Shown: positions 42,824 to 52,890 of the stretch, in pieces
Numbering within the stretch: position 1 is the first letter of the stretch
How the letters are laid out: the number at the start of each line of letters is the position of its first letter
DNA from: Pontibacillus sp. HMF3514
GTDB taxonomy: Bacteria > Bacillota > Bacilli > Bacillales > BH030062
Assembly: GCF_009858175.1 (NCBI RefSeq)
Contig: NZ_CP047393.1
Span: 1,922,001-1,986,000, forward strand
Length of the DNA: 64,000 nucleotides
Direction of reading: 5' to 3'
Made by a program: the position numbers and the translations under genes
Notes under the pieces: generated by a model
Told to the model about the DNA's origin: nothing
Databases searched by the model: none
The model's input: the letters and a program-made list of their open reading frames with translations, nothing else

Positions 42824-42875
42824 AGTAGTTCAATTAAGGGTGCAAATTATACTTTGCATCCAAAACTGAACTACT
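42824..42875. repeat. two-part hairpin in intergenic DNA
   Basis: Two nested inverted repeats: outer AGTAGTTCA / TGAACTACT and inner GGGTGCAAA / TTTGCATCC (one G-U pair), in the gap between the PCYCGC lipoprotein and the convergent argF. It lacks the T run of a usual terminator. It may end the arginine operon or be a small repeat unit. Confidence 0.5.
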
Positions 42876-42910
42876 GTTTAAAAGATACCTTTATGAATCA
42901 ACTAAAGCAC

Positions 42911-43879
42911 TTACAATAAGTTTTTTAATATTGCCTTTTGAGCATGCAAACGGTTTTCGGCTTCGTCATATACGACTGAGTTTGGACCATCTATAATTTC
43001 AGAAGTTACTTCCTCTTCTCGATGTGCTGGTAAACAATGAAGAAAGATAAAGTCTTCTTTGGCAGCTTCACATATAGGGGAGTTAACTTGGTAAGAACGG
43101 AATGCTTCAAAGCGTTGTTTCGCTTCCTCCTCTTGACCCATGCTTGCCCACACGTCCGTTACAATTACATCAGCCTGTTCAGCAGCTTCCTGAGGTGAAT
43201 TTGTATAGGTTATTTGGCTACCCTTACCTAGGGCTTTCTGCTTTGTTTTTTCAAAGATTTCTTCAGCAGGTTGATAACCTTCTGGTGTTGCAATTGATAG
43301 ATCCATACCTACACATGCTGCGCCTTCAAGTAATGAATGACACATGTTATTATGACCATCACCAACATAGCATATTTTAAGGTTAGATAACGTTCCTTTA
43401 TACTCATAAATCGTTAATAGATCAGCTAGCACTTGAGTGGGATGATGCATATCCGTCAACCCATTAATAATCGGTACATCCGCATGGTGAGCAAGTTCTT
43501 CAATGGTTGTATGTTCAAACGTTCGTATCATGATGCCATCTACATAGCGGGATAGAACCTTCGCTGTATCCTCTATCGATTCGCCTCTTCCTAATTGAAG
43601 GTCATTCGCATTTAAGAATATTCCATCACCTCCTAACTGTTTCATACCAACTTCAAAAGATACACGCGTTCGTGTGGAGGATTTCTCGAAAATCATTCCT
43701 AATACCTTACCCTTTAAATAAGGATGAGGAATCCCTCTCTTTTGCTGTCTTTTCATTTCCATAGCTTGATCTAACAGTTCATAAATGTCTTTGCTATTAA
43801 AATCATTAAGAGTTAAAAAGTTTTTATATTTTTTAGTCATTTGAGACGAACTCTTCTCTTGTACAATATTGATACTCAT
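42911..43879 (-). CDS. argF: ornithine carbamoyltransferase
   Basis: A 322-residue enzyme joining carbamoyl phosphate to ornithine to give citrulline. The carbamoyl-phosphate motif is FEKSSTRTRVSFE near residue 66; ornithine-binding DMHHPTQ lies near residue 144 and the catalytic FLHCLPAHREEEV near residue 284. AAGGAG precedes the ATG. It is last in the argCJBD-carAB-argF operon, one base after carB, so the citrulline precursors are made by neighbouring gene products. Confidence 0.95.
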   Translation of the reverse strand: MSINIVQEKSSSQMTKKYKNFLTLNDFNSKDIYELLDQAMEMKRQQKRGIPHPYLKGKVLGMIFEKSSTRTRVSFEVGMKQLGGDGIFLNANDLQLGRGESIEDTAKVLSRYVDGIMIRTFEHTTIEELAHHADVPIINGLTDMHHPTQVLADLLTIYEYKGTLSNLKICYVGDGHNNMCHSLLEGAACVGMDLSIATPEGYQPAEEIFEKTKQKALGKGSQITYTNSPQEAAEQADVIVTDVWASMGQEEEAKQRFEAFRSYQVNSPICEAAKEDFIFLHCLPAHREEEVTSEIIDGPNSVVYDEAENRLHAQKAILKNLL

Positions 43880-46800
43880 TTACTTCACTCCTTCTTGGAT
43901 AGATGAATTTGCAGCCAAACTTCTGTATTCGGAAAGCGTTGCTACAGATAATAAACTTTTACGCTCCGATAGTTTCATAGCTGCTTCAAAGGTGTCGATC
44001 GCTGTGAATAATGGTACTTGATAGCGAATGGCAAGTTCTCTTATGTTAGAACCTAATGTTTCTTTGTTTCGTCCCTGCTTAGGTATATTTAAGACGCCAG
44101 CAACTTGACCATTTGACATCCAATGTTTAATAGAAGCTATATCATTTACAGATTCAGATACAGTGATACCATGGTCGCTAAGGAATTGGGCGGTACCAGG
44201 AGTAGAAATAATCTGAAAGCCTTCTTCTTTAATTCTTATCAATTGCTCTAGGCTTTCTGCTTTTTCTCGTTCAGAAATGGTAACAAATATAACATTCTTT
44301 TGTTCAGAATAGTGTAATGGATTTTTTTCTCCCATAAATAAAGCTTTATCTAGTGCATCTTCTACATCTTCCCCAAGTCCTAAACGTTCACCTGTCGATT
44401 TCATTTCCGGTCCTAAAACCTGGTCAACATGTCGTAATTTGCTGGTTGAGAAAACAGGAGCTTTCACAGCATAATAGCAGGCCTGGTCAATTAGTCCATC
44501 CTTTAATCCTTGAGATTGTAAATTATCTCCCAGTTGAACCCTTACCGCTGCCTCTATCAACGACAGTCCTGTTACTTTATTAACGATCGGGACAGTACGG
44601 GATGAACGTGGATTCACTTCAAGGATATATACAATATCTTCGTGAATGACAAATTGTATGTTTAATAACCCGCAAATGTTTAAAGCTCTGCAAATACGCT
44701 TGGTATAATCAGCAATCGTTTCTTTTATAGAGTCTGGATAAGAAACGGAAGGAAAAATCGTAATACTATCTCCAGAATGCACACCTGCTTTCTCTATGTG
44801 CTCAAAAACTCCTGGGATATATACATTTTTTCCGTCACAGACAGCATCAATTTCACATTCAGCTCCTGGTACATACCGATCAACTAATAGAGGCCAAGAT
44901 TCCGCGGAATTTTCAATTTGACGTTTCATGTAATTCTCCAAATCATGAGAATGATAGAATGTGTACATCGATTGCCCACCGATAACATAGGAAGGTCTCA
45001 CTAGTATAGGGAAACCTAATTCCTCAGCTGTTTCACGTAATTCATGACTGTTATATACAGTTTCCCCTTGTATATGAGGAATGTTCAATTGTTTTAACAA
45101 TTGATAGAAATGGTTACGATCTTCTAATTGATCAATTGCCTCAGTAGAAGTACCTAATATCGGAACCCCTGCATCCTTTAATCCGTTGGCGAGATTAATA
45201 GCTGATTGTCCTCCAAATTGTAAAAGAACACCATCAACCTTTTCTTTCTCAACAACATTTAAAACATCCTCTAAAGCCAATGGTTCAAAATAGAGTTTGT
45301 CTGCGATGGAATAATCCGTGCTAACGGTTTCTGGATTATTATTGATAACAATTGCTTCATATCCCTTCTCTTTCACTGCGAAAGTTGCCTGTACAGAACA
45401 ATAATCAAATTCTACTCCCTGACCAATTCGTATTGGCCCAGACCCGACGATGAGAATTTTCGGTTTCTGATTGATCTCTACTTCATCTTCACCAAGCTTA
45501 GTTGAGTAGTAATATGGGGTTTTCGCTTCAAATTCAGCTGAACAAGTATCGACAAGCTTGTAACGATGTTTCATACCTAGTAATCTTATTTTTTCCCTGA
45601 CCTTTTCTTCATCAACTTCATAGATTTGAGCAATCCGATGATCACTCATATTGAAGAGTTTTACTTGCTTAATCAAGGAATCAGGCACTTGATCCCAAGT
45701 ATAATAAGATAACTTGGTTTCCATTTCTACAAGGTCTCTTATTTTTTCTAAGAACCATAAATCCATTTGTGTGATCTTTTGAACCTGTTCTATTTCTGTA
45801 CCACGTCTAAATAGTTCAGCGATAGCAAATAAACGTATGTCTGTTGCCTTTTCTAAATGATAATGGAGTGTACTTTCTTCAACATTATTAAATGATGGAT
45901 TGTATAGCCCTGAAATTCCATTTAGCTCTAATGACCGTAAACCCTTATAGAGGGCACCCTCAAATGTTCTATCAATGGCCATCACCTCACCTGTAGCTTT
46001 CATCTGCGTCCCTAATTCACGGTCAGCTTCCGTGAATTTATCAAAAGGAAAACGAGGTAACTTGACAATGACGTAATCAAGTGCCGGTTCGAAGGCTGCG
46101 AATGTTGTTCCTGTAATCGGATTTGGAATTTCGTCTAAATGAAATCCTATTGAGCATTTTGCTGCCATACTGGCAATCGGATAGCCCGTTGCTTTTGAGG
46201 CAAGTGCTGAGGATCGGCTGACCCTTGGATTCACTTCAATAATGCAATATTGATCAGAATCAGGGTCGATCGCAAATTGAATATTACATCCACCGATAAT
46301 TCCTAATTCCCGAATAATTTTAACCGAAGCTGTTCTAAGCTTTTGGTATTGAACATCTGTAAGTGTCTGCGATGGGGCAACAACCATGGAATCCCCTGTG
46401 TGTACGCCGACTGGATCTATGTTTTCCATATTGCAAACCGTCAAGCATGTATCATTGGAGTCTCGCATAACTTCATACTCGAGTTCCTTCCAACCTTTAA
46501 TACTTTTTTCGATTAACACTTGATTGATCGGACTTAAATGTAATCCATTTTTTAAAATGGAGTCTAACTCTTCTTCATTTACAGCTACTCCTCCGCCCGA
46601 GCCACCTAAGGTATAGGCAGGACGAATGATGACTGGAAAGCCAATGTTTTGAACAAACTCATATCCTTCTTCATACGTATGAATGATTTTCGATTCAGCG
46701 ATCGGTTCCTCAATATCCAGCATTAGCTTTCGAAACTTTTCTCTGTCTTCTCCCTGCTGTATGGATTGAATTGGAGTTCCCAGAACATCAACGCCATACT

Positions 46801-47128
46801 GATCTAGAATCCCATTTTCATATAATTGTACTGTTAGATTTAAGCCTGTTTGGCCGCCGAGCGTTCCAATAATTCCATCGGGATTTTCTTTTTTGATTAC
46901 TTGTTCAATGGAAGATACGGTTAATGGTTCCATATATACCTTATCTGCCATTGTTTCATCGGTCATGATGGTAGCCGGATTATTATTAATAAGGACAACT
47001 TCTATATTTTCTTCTTTTAATGCTAAACAAGCTTGGGTCCCTGCATAGTCAAATTCAGCAGCTTGACCAATGATGATGGGACCTGAACCAATCACTAAAA
47101 CTTTATTAATATTCTTCTGCAAAGGCAT
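43880..47128 (-). CDS. carB: carbamoyl-phosphate synthase large subunit, arginine-specific
   Basis: A 1082-residue enzyme with two ATP-grasp halves. Each half has an IGSGPI(I/R)IGQ start (near residues 13 and 560) and an ATP lid (TLGGSGGGVA in the first). The C-terminal domain is shorter than in allosteric forms. It makes carbamoyl phosphate from bicarbonate, two ATP and ammonia supplied by CarA. It overlaps carA by 23 bases. Its place in the arginine operon separates it from the pyrimidine paralogue pyrAB. Confidence 0.95.
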   Translation of the reverse strand: MPLQKNINKVLVIGSGPIIIGQAAEFDYAGTQACLALKEENIEVVLINNNPATIMTDETMADKVYMEPLTVSSIEQVIKKENPDGIIGTLGGQTGLNLTVQLYENGILDQYGVDVLGTPIQSIQQGEDREKFRKLMLDIEEPIAESKIIHTYEEGYEFVQNIGFPVIIRPAYTLGGSGGGVAVNEEELDSILKNGLHLSPINQVLIEKSIKGWKELEYEVMRDSNDTCLTVCNMENIDPVGVHTGDSMVVAPSQTLTDVQYQKLRTASVKIIRELGIIGGCNIQFAIDPDSDQYCIIEVNPRVSRSSALASKATGYPIASMAAKCSIGFHLDEIPNPITGTTFAAFEPALDYVIVKLPRFPFDKFTEADRELGTQMKATGEVMAIDRTFEGALYKGLRSLELNGISGLYNPSFNNVEESTLHYHLEKATDIRLFAIAELFRRGTEIEQVQKITQMDLWFLEKIRDLVEMETKLSYYTWDQVPDSLIKQVKLFNMSDHRIAQIYEVDEEKVREKIRLLGMKHRYKLVDTCSAEFEAKTPYYYSTKLGEDEVEINQKPKILIVGSGPIRIGQGVEFDYCSVQATFAVKEKGYEAIVINNNPETVSTDYSIADKLYFEPLALEDVLNVVEKEKVDGVLLQFGGQSAINLANGLKDAGVPILGTSTEAIDQLEDRNHFYQLLKQLNIPHIQGETVYNSHELRETAEELGFPILVRPSYVIGGQSMYTFYHSHDLENYMKRQIENSAESWPLLVDRYVPGAECEIDAVCDGKNVYIPGVFEHIEKAGVHSGDSITIFPSVSYPDSIKETIADYTKRICRALNICGLLNIQFVIHEDIVYILEVNPRSSRTVPIVNKVTGLSLIEAAVRVQLGDNLQSQGLKDGLIDQACYYAVKAPVFSTSKLRHVDQVLGPEMKSTGERLGLGEDVEDALDKALFMGEKNPLHYSEQKNVIFVTISEREKAESLEQLIRIKEEGFQIISTPGTAQFLSDHGITVSESVNDIASIKHWMSNGQVAGVLNIPKQGRNKETLGSNIRELAIRYQVPLFTAIDTFEAAMKLSERKSLLSVATLSEYRSLAANSSIQEGVK

Positions 47129-48200
47129 ATGTCATCTCACCCGTTTGTTTGATTTTTTGTAAAAATTGCTTAAATATTTGATAGGTATCGATTGGTCCTG
47201 GATGGGCTTCAGGGTGAAACTGCACGGTTTCAATTGGGTATATACGATGTTTTAACCCTTCTATGGACTGATCATTTACATTTTTATACGTAATAATAAA
47301 CTCATCATCATCAACACTTTGTTCGGTCACCACATAGCCGTGGTTTTGCGAAGTAATCCACACCTTCCCTGTTTCAATTTCCTTAATAGGATGGTTACCT
47401 CCTCTATGACCAAAAGGCAATTGGTCTGTGTTCGCACTGTAAGCCAATGCAACGAGCTGGTGACCAAGGCAAATACCCAGTGTTGGATACTTTTTTGTTA
47501 TGCTTTTAATTTCCGGAAGCCATTCTGATAAAGCTGTTGGATCTCCAGGACCATTACTAAGCAAGACTCCATTAGGATTGTACTGGCATAATTGTAAATA
47601 GGTTGTACAATACGGCATAACGGTTACTTTACATCCTTCTTCCAGTAGCGCTTTTAAAATTGACTTCTTATATCCATAATCAATCAGTGCAATATGAGGA
47701 CCGTTTCCCTCATAGGTTTTGACTTCCTTTGTAGATACTTGAGGTACTAATGAAGTGTCGAATAGAGCGTGATCATTAAAGGATGAAAAGGACTCAGGAT
47801 TTTTTGTTATGACCCCCTTCATTGTTCCGTTATTTCGGATTTTTTTCACAAGCGCTCGTGTATCTACACCAGCTAAGCACGGAACGCCTTCATTTTTGAG
47901 GTAATCTGCAAAAGTTTGAAATGATGCATAGTGACTCGGTTTACTACATAAATCGCTAATAATAACTCCAGATACATGCACATTTTGGCTTTCGTCATCT
48001 AAATGATTTACACCATAATTACCGATTAAAGGGTAGCAAAAGGTCATAATTTGGCCCGCATAAGAAGGATCTGTTAGAATTTCTTGATACCCTGTCATAC
48101 TAGTATTAAAGACTACTTCTCCTGTCGAGAGTTCATCATCCCCAATCGAGATGCCTTCAAATAGTTCTCCGTCTTCTAATAGTAAATATCCTTTATCCAT
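47106..48200 (-). CDS. carA: carbamoyl-phosphate synthase small subunit (glutaminase)
   Basis: A 364-residue protein: N-terminal CarA domain, then a class I glutamine amidotransferase with the nucleophile in LGICLGHQLVALA near residue 245 and the His/Glu pair in VQFHPEAHPGP near residue 325. It releases ammonia from glutamine and passes it to CarB. GGAGAG precedes the ATG. Its 3' end overlaps carB. Confidence 0.95.
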   Translation of the reverse strand: MDKGYLLLEDGELFEGISIGDDELSTGEVVFNTSMTGYQEILTDPSYAGQIMTFCYPLIGNYGVNHLDDESQNVHVSGVIISDLCSKPSHYASFQTFADYLKNEGVPCLAGVDTRALVKKIRNNGTMKGVITKNPESFSSFNDHALFDTSLVPQVSTKEVKTYEGNGPHIALIDYGYKKSILKALLEEGCKVTVMPYCTTYLQLCQYNPNGVLLSNGPGDPTALSEWLPEIKSITKKYPTLGICLGHQLVALAYSANTDQLPFGHRGGNHPIKEIETGKVWITSQNHGYVVTEQSVDDDEFIITYKNVNDQSIEGLKHRIYPIETVQFHPEAHPGPIDTYQIFKQFLQKIKQTGEMTYAFAEEY

Positions 48201-48211
48201 TTACGACTCTC

Positions 48212-49402
48212 CTATTCTAAGGTGTTAAAAATATTTCTCATTACGTTAATAAATAAATCTATTTCATTTTTATCTGTTGTAAGTGGAGGCAAAATTCTAA
48301 CTACATGCTGACCGGCTGTTAGAATCAAGACGTTATGTTCACGTGCTTTATTCACAATATCGATTGCCTGATGCCTTGTTTCCATTCCTAAAAGGAACCC
48401 TTCACCCCGAATGTCAAAGATGATCTCTGGAAATTGAGCTTTTAAATCTTCGAGTTGTTGTTTTAAATAAAAACTGTTTACATTACATTGCTTTAGTACC
48501 TCTTGTACTTGGATGGTTTCGAGAGTAGCTAAAGCTGCTGTAGTAGCAAGGGGATTTCCGCCAAATGTACTGGCATGGCTACCTGGAACGAAAGCTTTAG
48601 CAACATTTTCTTTTGCTAGAACAGCACCAACCGGAAATCCAGAACCAAGCCCTTTAGCCAATGTAATCACGTCTGGCTCAATACCAAATTGCTCATAAGC
48701 AAATAGAGTCCCAGTTCGACCGATCCCTGTTTGAACTTCATCAACCATAAGTAATATGCCTTTGTCATGACAGATCTTAGCTAATTGTTGAATCCATTCT
48801 GGGTTGGCTGGAATGACTCCCCCCTCGCCTTGAATGAGTTCGAGCATAACAGCAATGGTATGTTCTTGGTTAATTTCGTTTAATGCTTCGAAATCATTGT
48901 AAGGAAGATAACGGAAGCCACCAGGTAACGGAGCGAAACCATCTTGGATTTTTTCCTGACCTGTTGCTGTTAACGTTGCCAATGTCCGACCATGAAATGA
49001 TTGAGAAAAAGTCACGATTTCACTAGGGTCCTGCTCTTTACATTTATGTGAATATCTTCTTGCCAGTTTAATTGCTGCTTCATTTGCTTCTGCCCCACTG
49101 TTACAAAAAAAGACTTGGTCTGTACAACTTAATTCAGTCAATTTAGTAGCGAGATGTTCTTGAGTAGGGATATGATATAAATTTGAGCAATGCCATAGCT
49201 TATTTACTTGTTCCTCTACCTTTTCTTTTACACGTTCTGGAACATGGCCAAGGTTACATGTGGCAATGCCTGAGGTATAATCTAGAAAATAATCAGCATT
49301 TTCATCCCAGACATAACTGCCTTTTCCTGAAAGAAGTGTTACAGGAAGACGATTGTATGTTGTCATTACCGTATGATCAGCTATGTTTTGGTTATGTGGC
49401 AT
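48212..49402 (-). CDS. argD: acetylornithine aminotransferase
   Basis: A 396-residue class III PLP aminotransferase. FFCNSGAEANEAAIKLAR near residue 95 binds the phosphate, VDEVQTGIGRTG near residue 210 holds the cofactor aspartate, and the Schiff-base lysine is in TLAKGLGSG near residue 240. AAGGAGGA lies seven bases before the ATG at 49402. The frame is open further upstream to 49453 but that would run far into argB. It overlaps argB by eleven bases. It converts N-acetylglutamate semialdehyde to N-acetylornithine. Confidence 0.94.
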   Translation of the reverse strand: MPHNQNIADHTVMTTYNRLPVTLLSGKGSYVWDENADYFLDYTSGIATCNLGHVPERVKEKVEEQVNKLWHCSNLYHIPTQEHLATKLTELSCTDQVFFCNSGAEANEAAIKLARRYSHKCKEQDPSEIVTFSQSFHGRTLATLTATGQEKIQDGFAPLPGGFRYLPYNDFEALNEINQEHTIAVMLELIQGEGGVIPANPEWIQQLAKICHDKGILLMVDEVQTGIGRTGTLFAYEQFGIEPDVITLAKGLGSGFPVGAVLAKENVAKAFVPGSHASTFGGNPLATTAALATLETIQVQEVLKQCNVNSFYLKQQLEDLKAQFPEIIFDIRGEGFLLGMETRHQAIDIVNKAREHNVLILTAGQHVVRILPPLTTDKNEIDLFINVMRNIFNTLE

Positions 49403-50201
49403 AAGAAGATTCCTCCTTATCAAGAGTGATTTTTGTTCCGACCTCTTTTCCATTAAGGTAATCTAGTAAACTATTTGAATCTAAACCATTCAGTATGATG
49501 GCTTCTGACACCCCATATTTAAGACTATCTAAAGCGGCATTAACTTTTGGTAGCATTCCACCGCTGATCTTATTTTCATTAATCATGCTTTCAATTTGGT
49601 GATGAGATGCTGTTTTTAGTACAGAAGTAAGTCCTTCTTCCTCCAATTGAATACCTGGTACATCACTTATAAAGCAGATGTTTGCATTGAGTTCCTGAGC
49701 AATTGCAGCAGCTACAACATCACCATTGATATTATACTTTTGTCCATTATCATCGATTCCAAGAGGTGATATGACTGGGATGTATCCTTGTTTAGCTAGG
49801 TGTTCCACAATGTCTGTTTGGGCACGCTGTACTTTACCTACAAACCCAAGTGGATGGTCCTCTGTAATGGGGGCAGCTTGAATGAGTTGACCATCAACCC
49901 CACTTAAGCCAAATGAATTTCCCTTTGCTTTTTTTAAATTGGCAACAATTTGTTTATTAATTGTTCCACTTAATACCATCTCGACAATGTCAAGTACTTC
50001 AGAGCTTGTTACCCGCAGCCCTTCATGAAAGGTCGTTTTAACACCATATTTATTAAGAGCTGTTGTGATATAAGGACCTCCGCCGTGAACAATAATGGGT
50101 TGGCATTGACCACTTCTTTGTAATGTCACGATATCTTCGTAAAAAGAATCAGGTAATTTCTCATAGATGCTACCGCCACATTTAATAATGAGTGTTTTCA
50201 T
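49392..50201 (-). CDS. argB: acetylglutamate kinase
   Basis: A 269-residue amino-acid kinase. The opening IIKCGGSIYE, the HGGGPYI loop near residue 40, NINGDVVAAAIA near residue 175 and the final KISGGMLPKV near residue 225 build the ATP and acetylglutamate sites. It phosphorylates N-acetylglutamate, the second step of arginine synthesis. AAGGAG precedes the ATG. Confidence 0.95.
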   Translation of the reverse strand: MKTLIIKCGGSIYEKLPDSFYEDIVTLQRSGQCQPIIVHGGGPYITTALNKYGVKTTFHEGLRVTSSEVLDIVEMVLSGTINKQIVANLKKAKGNSFGLSGVDGQLIQAAPITEDHPLGFVGKVQRAQTDIVEHLAKQGYIPVISPLGIDDNGQKYNINGDVVAAAIAQELNANICFISDVPGIQLEEEGLTSVLKTASHHQIESMINENKISGGMLPKVNAALDSLKYGVSEAIILNGLDSNSLLDYLNGKEVGTKITLDKEESSYAT

Positions 50202-50216
50202 ATAAAAATCTCCTTT

Positions 50217-51467
50217 TCATGTTCGATATGCCGCATTGATTTTGACGTAATCATAAGTTAAGTCACATCCCCAAGCTGTTGCCTGGCTCTCCCCTTGTTT
50301 TAAATCTACAAAAATTTGTATATTCTCTTGGTTTAAATAGGTTATAGCATCTTCTTCATTAAATAGGACTGGGGATCCATTCTCTATCACGGTTATACTT
50401 CCTAGATAGACATTAAGTTTTTCAAGTTGAATAGGCTCTCCAGTATAACCCAGAGCGTTGACAATCCTGCCCCAGTTCGCATCGTTCCCAAACACTGCAG
50501 ATTTGACAAGGTTAGAACCTACAATCGTTTTACTAATCTTTTGAGCAGCTTCATGGGTAGAAGCTCCTTGGACTTCGACCTCAATTAGTTTAGTCGCCCC
50601 CTCTCCATCCCTTGCAATCATCTTAGAGAGGCTTTCACATATGATGTTGAGTCCTTGCTTAAACACATCCCATTCTGGATGATCCTTAGTTAAAGTCTTA
50701 TTTTCAGCCATTCCATTTGCCATTGCCAATACCATATCGTTCGTACTCGTATCCCCATCAACTGTAATCATATTAAATGTGCTCTGGGTGATTTCACGTA
50801 AAGCTGCAGATAAATCATCTTGGTCCACTTTGGCATCTGTTGTAATAAAACTAAGCATCGTTGCCATGTTTGGGTGGACCATACCCGACCCTTTAGCCGC
50901 ACCACCGATGATTACTTTTTGGCCATCAATGTTCAATTCTATTGCGATATGTTTGATAAACGTATCCGTGGTTAAAATAGATCTCCCAAATTGCTCTGCC
51001 TCTTGAACATGAAAAGGTATTTGATTGATTCCTTGTTTGACTTTTTCCATCGGTATTTGTGTTCCAATAAGACCAGTTGAGACTACAGCAGTATAATGTT
51101 CAGGCAACGAGAAATGTTGTGCGAAAAAAGCTCTCATGTTATAAGCATTTTGCAGCCCCTCTTCACCAGTACAGGAATTTGCTACACCTGAATTAACTAG
51201 AATAGATTGAAGCTTTTGTTCAACATCAAGACTTTCCTGTGTCACTTTTAGAGGGGCAGCCTGAAATTGATTTGTCGTATAAACTCCAGCTGCCTCTGCA
51301 GGGACTTCAGAATAAATCCATCCAAGATCAGGTCGCTTTCGTTTGATACCACAATGGAAGCCACCAGCTTGAATACCTTGTGGTGATATTACACTGCCAT
51401 CAGATATAACTTTATAATCTTCTGTTTCTAATAAATCAACTTCTGTTACAAAATCTGTCAACTTCAT
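50217..51467 (-). CDS. argJ: bifunctional ornithine acetyltransferase / N-acetylglutamate synthase
   Basis: A 416-residue self-cleaving enzyme. The cleavage site is in KGSGMVHPNMATML near residue 200, where the Thr of ATM becomes the N-terminal nucleophile of the beta chain. VNSGVANSCTG near residue 92 and the final TYDYVKINAAYRT also match. It recycles the acetyl group between acetylornithine and glutamate. The ATG at 51467 lies only one base after GGGAGG, so the TTG two codons later (51461) may be the true start. Confidence 0.94.
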   Translation of the reverse strand: MKLTDFVTEVDLLETEDYKVISDGSVISPQGIQAGGFHCGIKRKRPDLGWIYSEVPAEAAGVYTTNQFQAAPLKVTQESLDVEQKLQSILVNSGVANSCTGEEGLQNAYNMRAFFAQHFSLPEHYTAVVSTGLIGTQIPMEKVKQGINQIPFHVQEAEQFGRSILTTDTFIKHIAIELNIDGQKVIIGGAAKGSGMVHPNMATMLSFITTDAKVDQDDLSAALREITQSTFNMITVDGDTSTNDMVLAMANGMAENKTLTKDHPEWDVFKQGLNIICESLSKMIARDGEGATKLIEVEVQGASTHEAAQKISKTIVGSNLVKSAVFGNDANWGRIVNALGYTGEPIQLEKLNVYLGSITVIENGSPVLFNEEDAITYLNQENIQIFVDLKQGESQATAWGCDLTYDYVKINAAYRT

Positions 51468-51478
51468 TCCTCCCGTGT

Positions 51479-52516
51479 TTATGGATAAATAGGGGCACTT
51501 GTTAGCCCTGTTGTCTCATCCCATCCAAATAGTAGGTTCATATTTTGTACTGCTTGCCCTGCTGCACCTTTTACTAGATTGTCAATAACGGAGACGATCG
51601 TTAGTCTGTTTGTTCGTTCATCAGAATGAATACCTATGTCACAGTAATTAGAGCCATATACCTCTTTTGTTTTTGGTAAGTCACCTGTTTCCCTAACTCT
51701 TACAAAGGGATGATTTTCGTAAAAAGATTGATATAAAGCTGTTACGGTTTCCGAAGTCACTGGCTCTTTTAAATCAGCATATATCGTACACATAATGCCT
51801 CGAGTCATAGGAACAAGGTGAGCTGAAAAAGTGATATTTTCTGTGTTTCCAGAAAAAGATTCAATAAGCTGTTCGATCTCTGGTATATGTTGATGAGTTC
51901 CCAATTTATAGGCCTTTACATTTTCATTCACTTCACTGAAATGAGTCGCTAGTGAGTTTTTCCTCCCTGCTCCCGAAACACCTGTTTTACCGTCTATGAT
52001 GATACTGTTTGATGTTACCCAATCCTCTTTGATCACAGGTAAAATCCCCAGTAAAGTAGCTGTTGGATAACATCCAGGATTAGCAATCAGATTAGAACCT
52101 TTGATCTTTTCTTTATTTAATTCTGAGAGTCCATAAACCGTTTGATTTAAAATATTGGCTGATGCAGGCTCTTTTTGATACCACTGTGAATATACTTCAG
52201 AATCTATTAAACGATGGTCACCGGATAAATCAATGCATAATACTCCCTTTTCTGAGAGCTGGGGTAGAAGATCCAGACTTACTCCAGGTGGGGTAGAGAA
52301 AAATACTACATCTACACTTTCTGCTATTTGACCTACATTAACTTGAGCCAAATCCATTTCTAATATGGATAAGAGGTGTGGATAGAGCTCCTTTATATTC
52401 GTTCCACTTGTCGAATGGGAAACAAGTAACTCAATTTCGGCAAAAGGATGGTTTTGAAGCAACCGAATTAACTCAACCCCACCATAACCATTAGCACCAA
52501 TAATCCCTACTTTCAT
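51479..52516 (-). CDS. argC: N-acetyl-gamma-glutamyl-phosphate reductase
   Basis: A 345-residue enzyme. The NADP loop VGIIGANGYGGVELIR opens the protein. The active-site cysteine is in NPGCYPTA near residue 147, and the histidine is in SAHLVPMTRG near residue 210. GGAGGG (52523-52528) lies six bases before the ATG at 52516; an ATG at 52522 directly abuts it and is rejected. It is the first gene of the arginine operon, behind a T-box leader. Confidence 0.95.
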   Translation of the reverse strand: MKVGIIGANGYGGVELIRLLQNHPFAEIELLVSHSTSGTNIKELYPHLLSILEMDLAQVNVGQIAESVDVVFFSTPPGVSLDLLPQLSEKGVLCIDLSGDHRLIDSEVYSQWYQKEPASANILNQTVYGLSELNKEKIKGSNLIANPGCYPTATLLGILPVIKEDWVTSNSIIIDGKTGVSGAGRKNSLATHFSEVNENVKAYKLGTHQHIPEIEQLIESFSGNTENITFSAHLVPMTRGIMCTIYADLKEPVTSETVTALYQSFYENHPFVRVRETGDLPKTKEVYGSNYCDIGIHSDERTNRLTIVSVIDNLVKGAAGQAVQNMNLLFGWDETTGLTSAPIYP

Positions 52517-52591
52517 AGTCATCCCTCCAGGTCAATAAGTTTTATAGGATAATAAATTGGCAGATTTTCTTGTTCAAAGTGAAAAAAGGTA

Positions 52592-52885
52592 TAAAAAAAC
52601 ACTCGCCTCTTTTTATTTGAAAGAGGCGAGTGTTTTCCTTTCACCCGCGGTACCACTCTTATTGTTCCATCATAAGGAACCAGCTTTTAAGCTTTATAAC
52701 GGTAGCAACCCGGTCAAGATGTATAAAGACGTATATTTCATACAAACTGACATCTCCAAAGTGCGGTTCATTACATTTCCTGTACCGGGCTTCCACCATC
52801 CCCGTTTCGCTGCTCACATTTCATGTAACTACTCTCTTCTTCATTAATTTTATATTTTCATTTATGAATAAATATGTATGTTGAT
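52592..52885 (-). promoter_or_regulatory. T-box leader, apparent arginine specifier
   Basis: A tRNA-sensing leader upstream of argC. On the minus strand the conserved T-box TGGTACCGCGG (52655 to 52645), which pairs with the tRNA acceptor end, is followed by a long terminator hairpin: ACTCGCCTCTTT and AAAGAGGCGAGT (52597-52635) with eight T. The distal stem I loop reads GGGGATGGTGGAAGCCC. On its 3' side GAAC-CGC-A (specifier CGC, 52763-52765) would read an arginine tRNA, matching the operon. Uncharged tRNA would favour the antiterminator. Assignment of the specifier triplet is by pattern. Confidence 0.85.
52863..52880. promoter_or_regulatory. possible ARG box (AhrC/ArgR operator)
   Basis: TATGAATAAATATGTATG on the plus strand agrees with the Bacillus ARG-box consensus CATGAATAAAAATKCAAK at 14 of 18 positions. 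It sits across the expected transcription start of the arginine operon. AT-rich DNA gives chance matches, so this is tentative. Confidence 0.4.
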
Positions 52886-52890
52886 AAATT

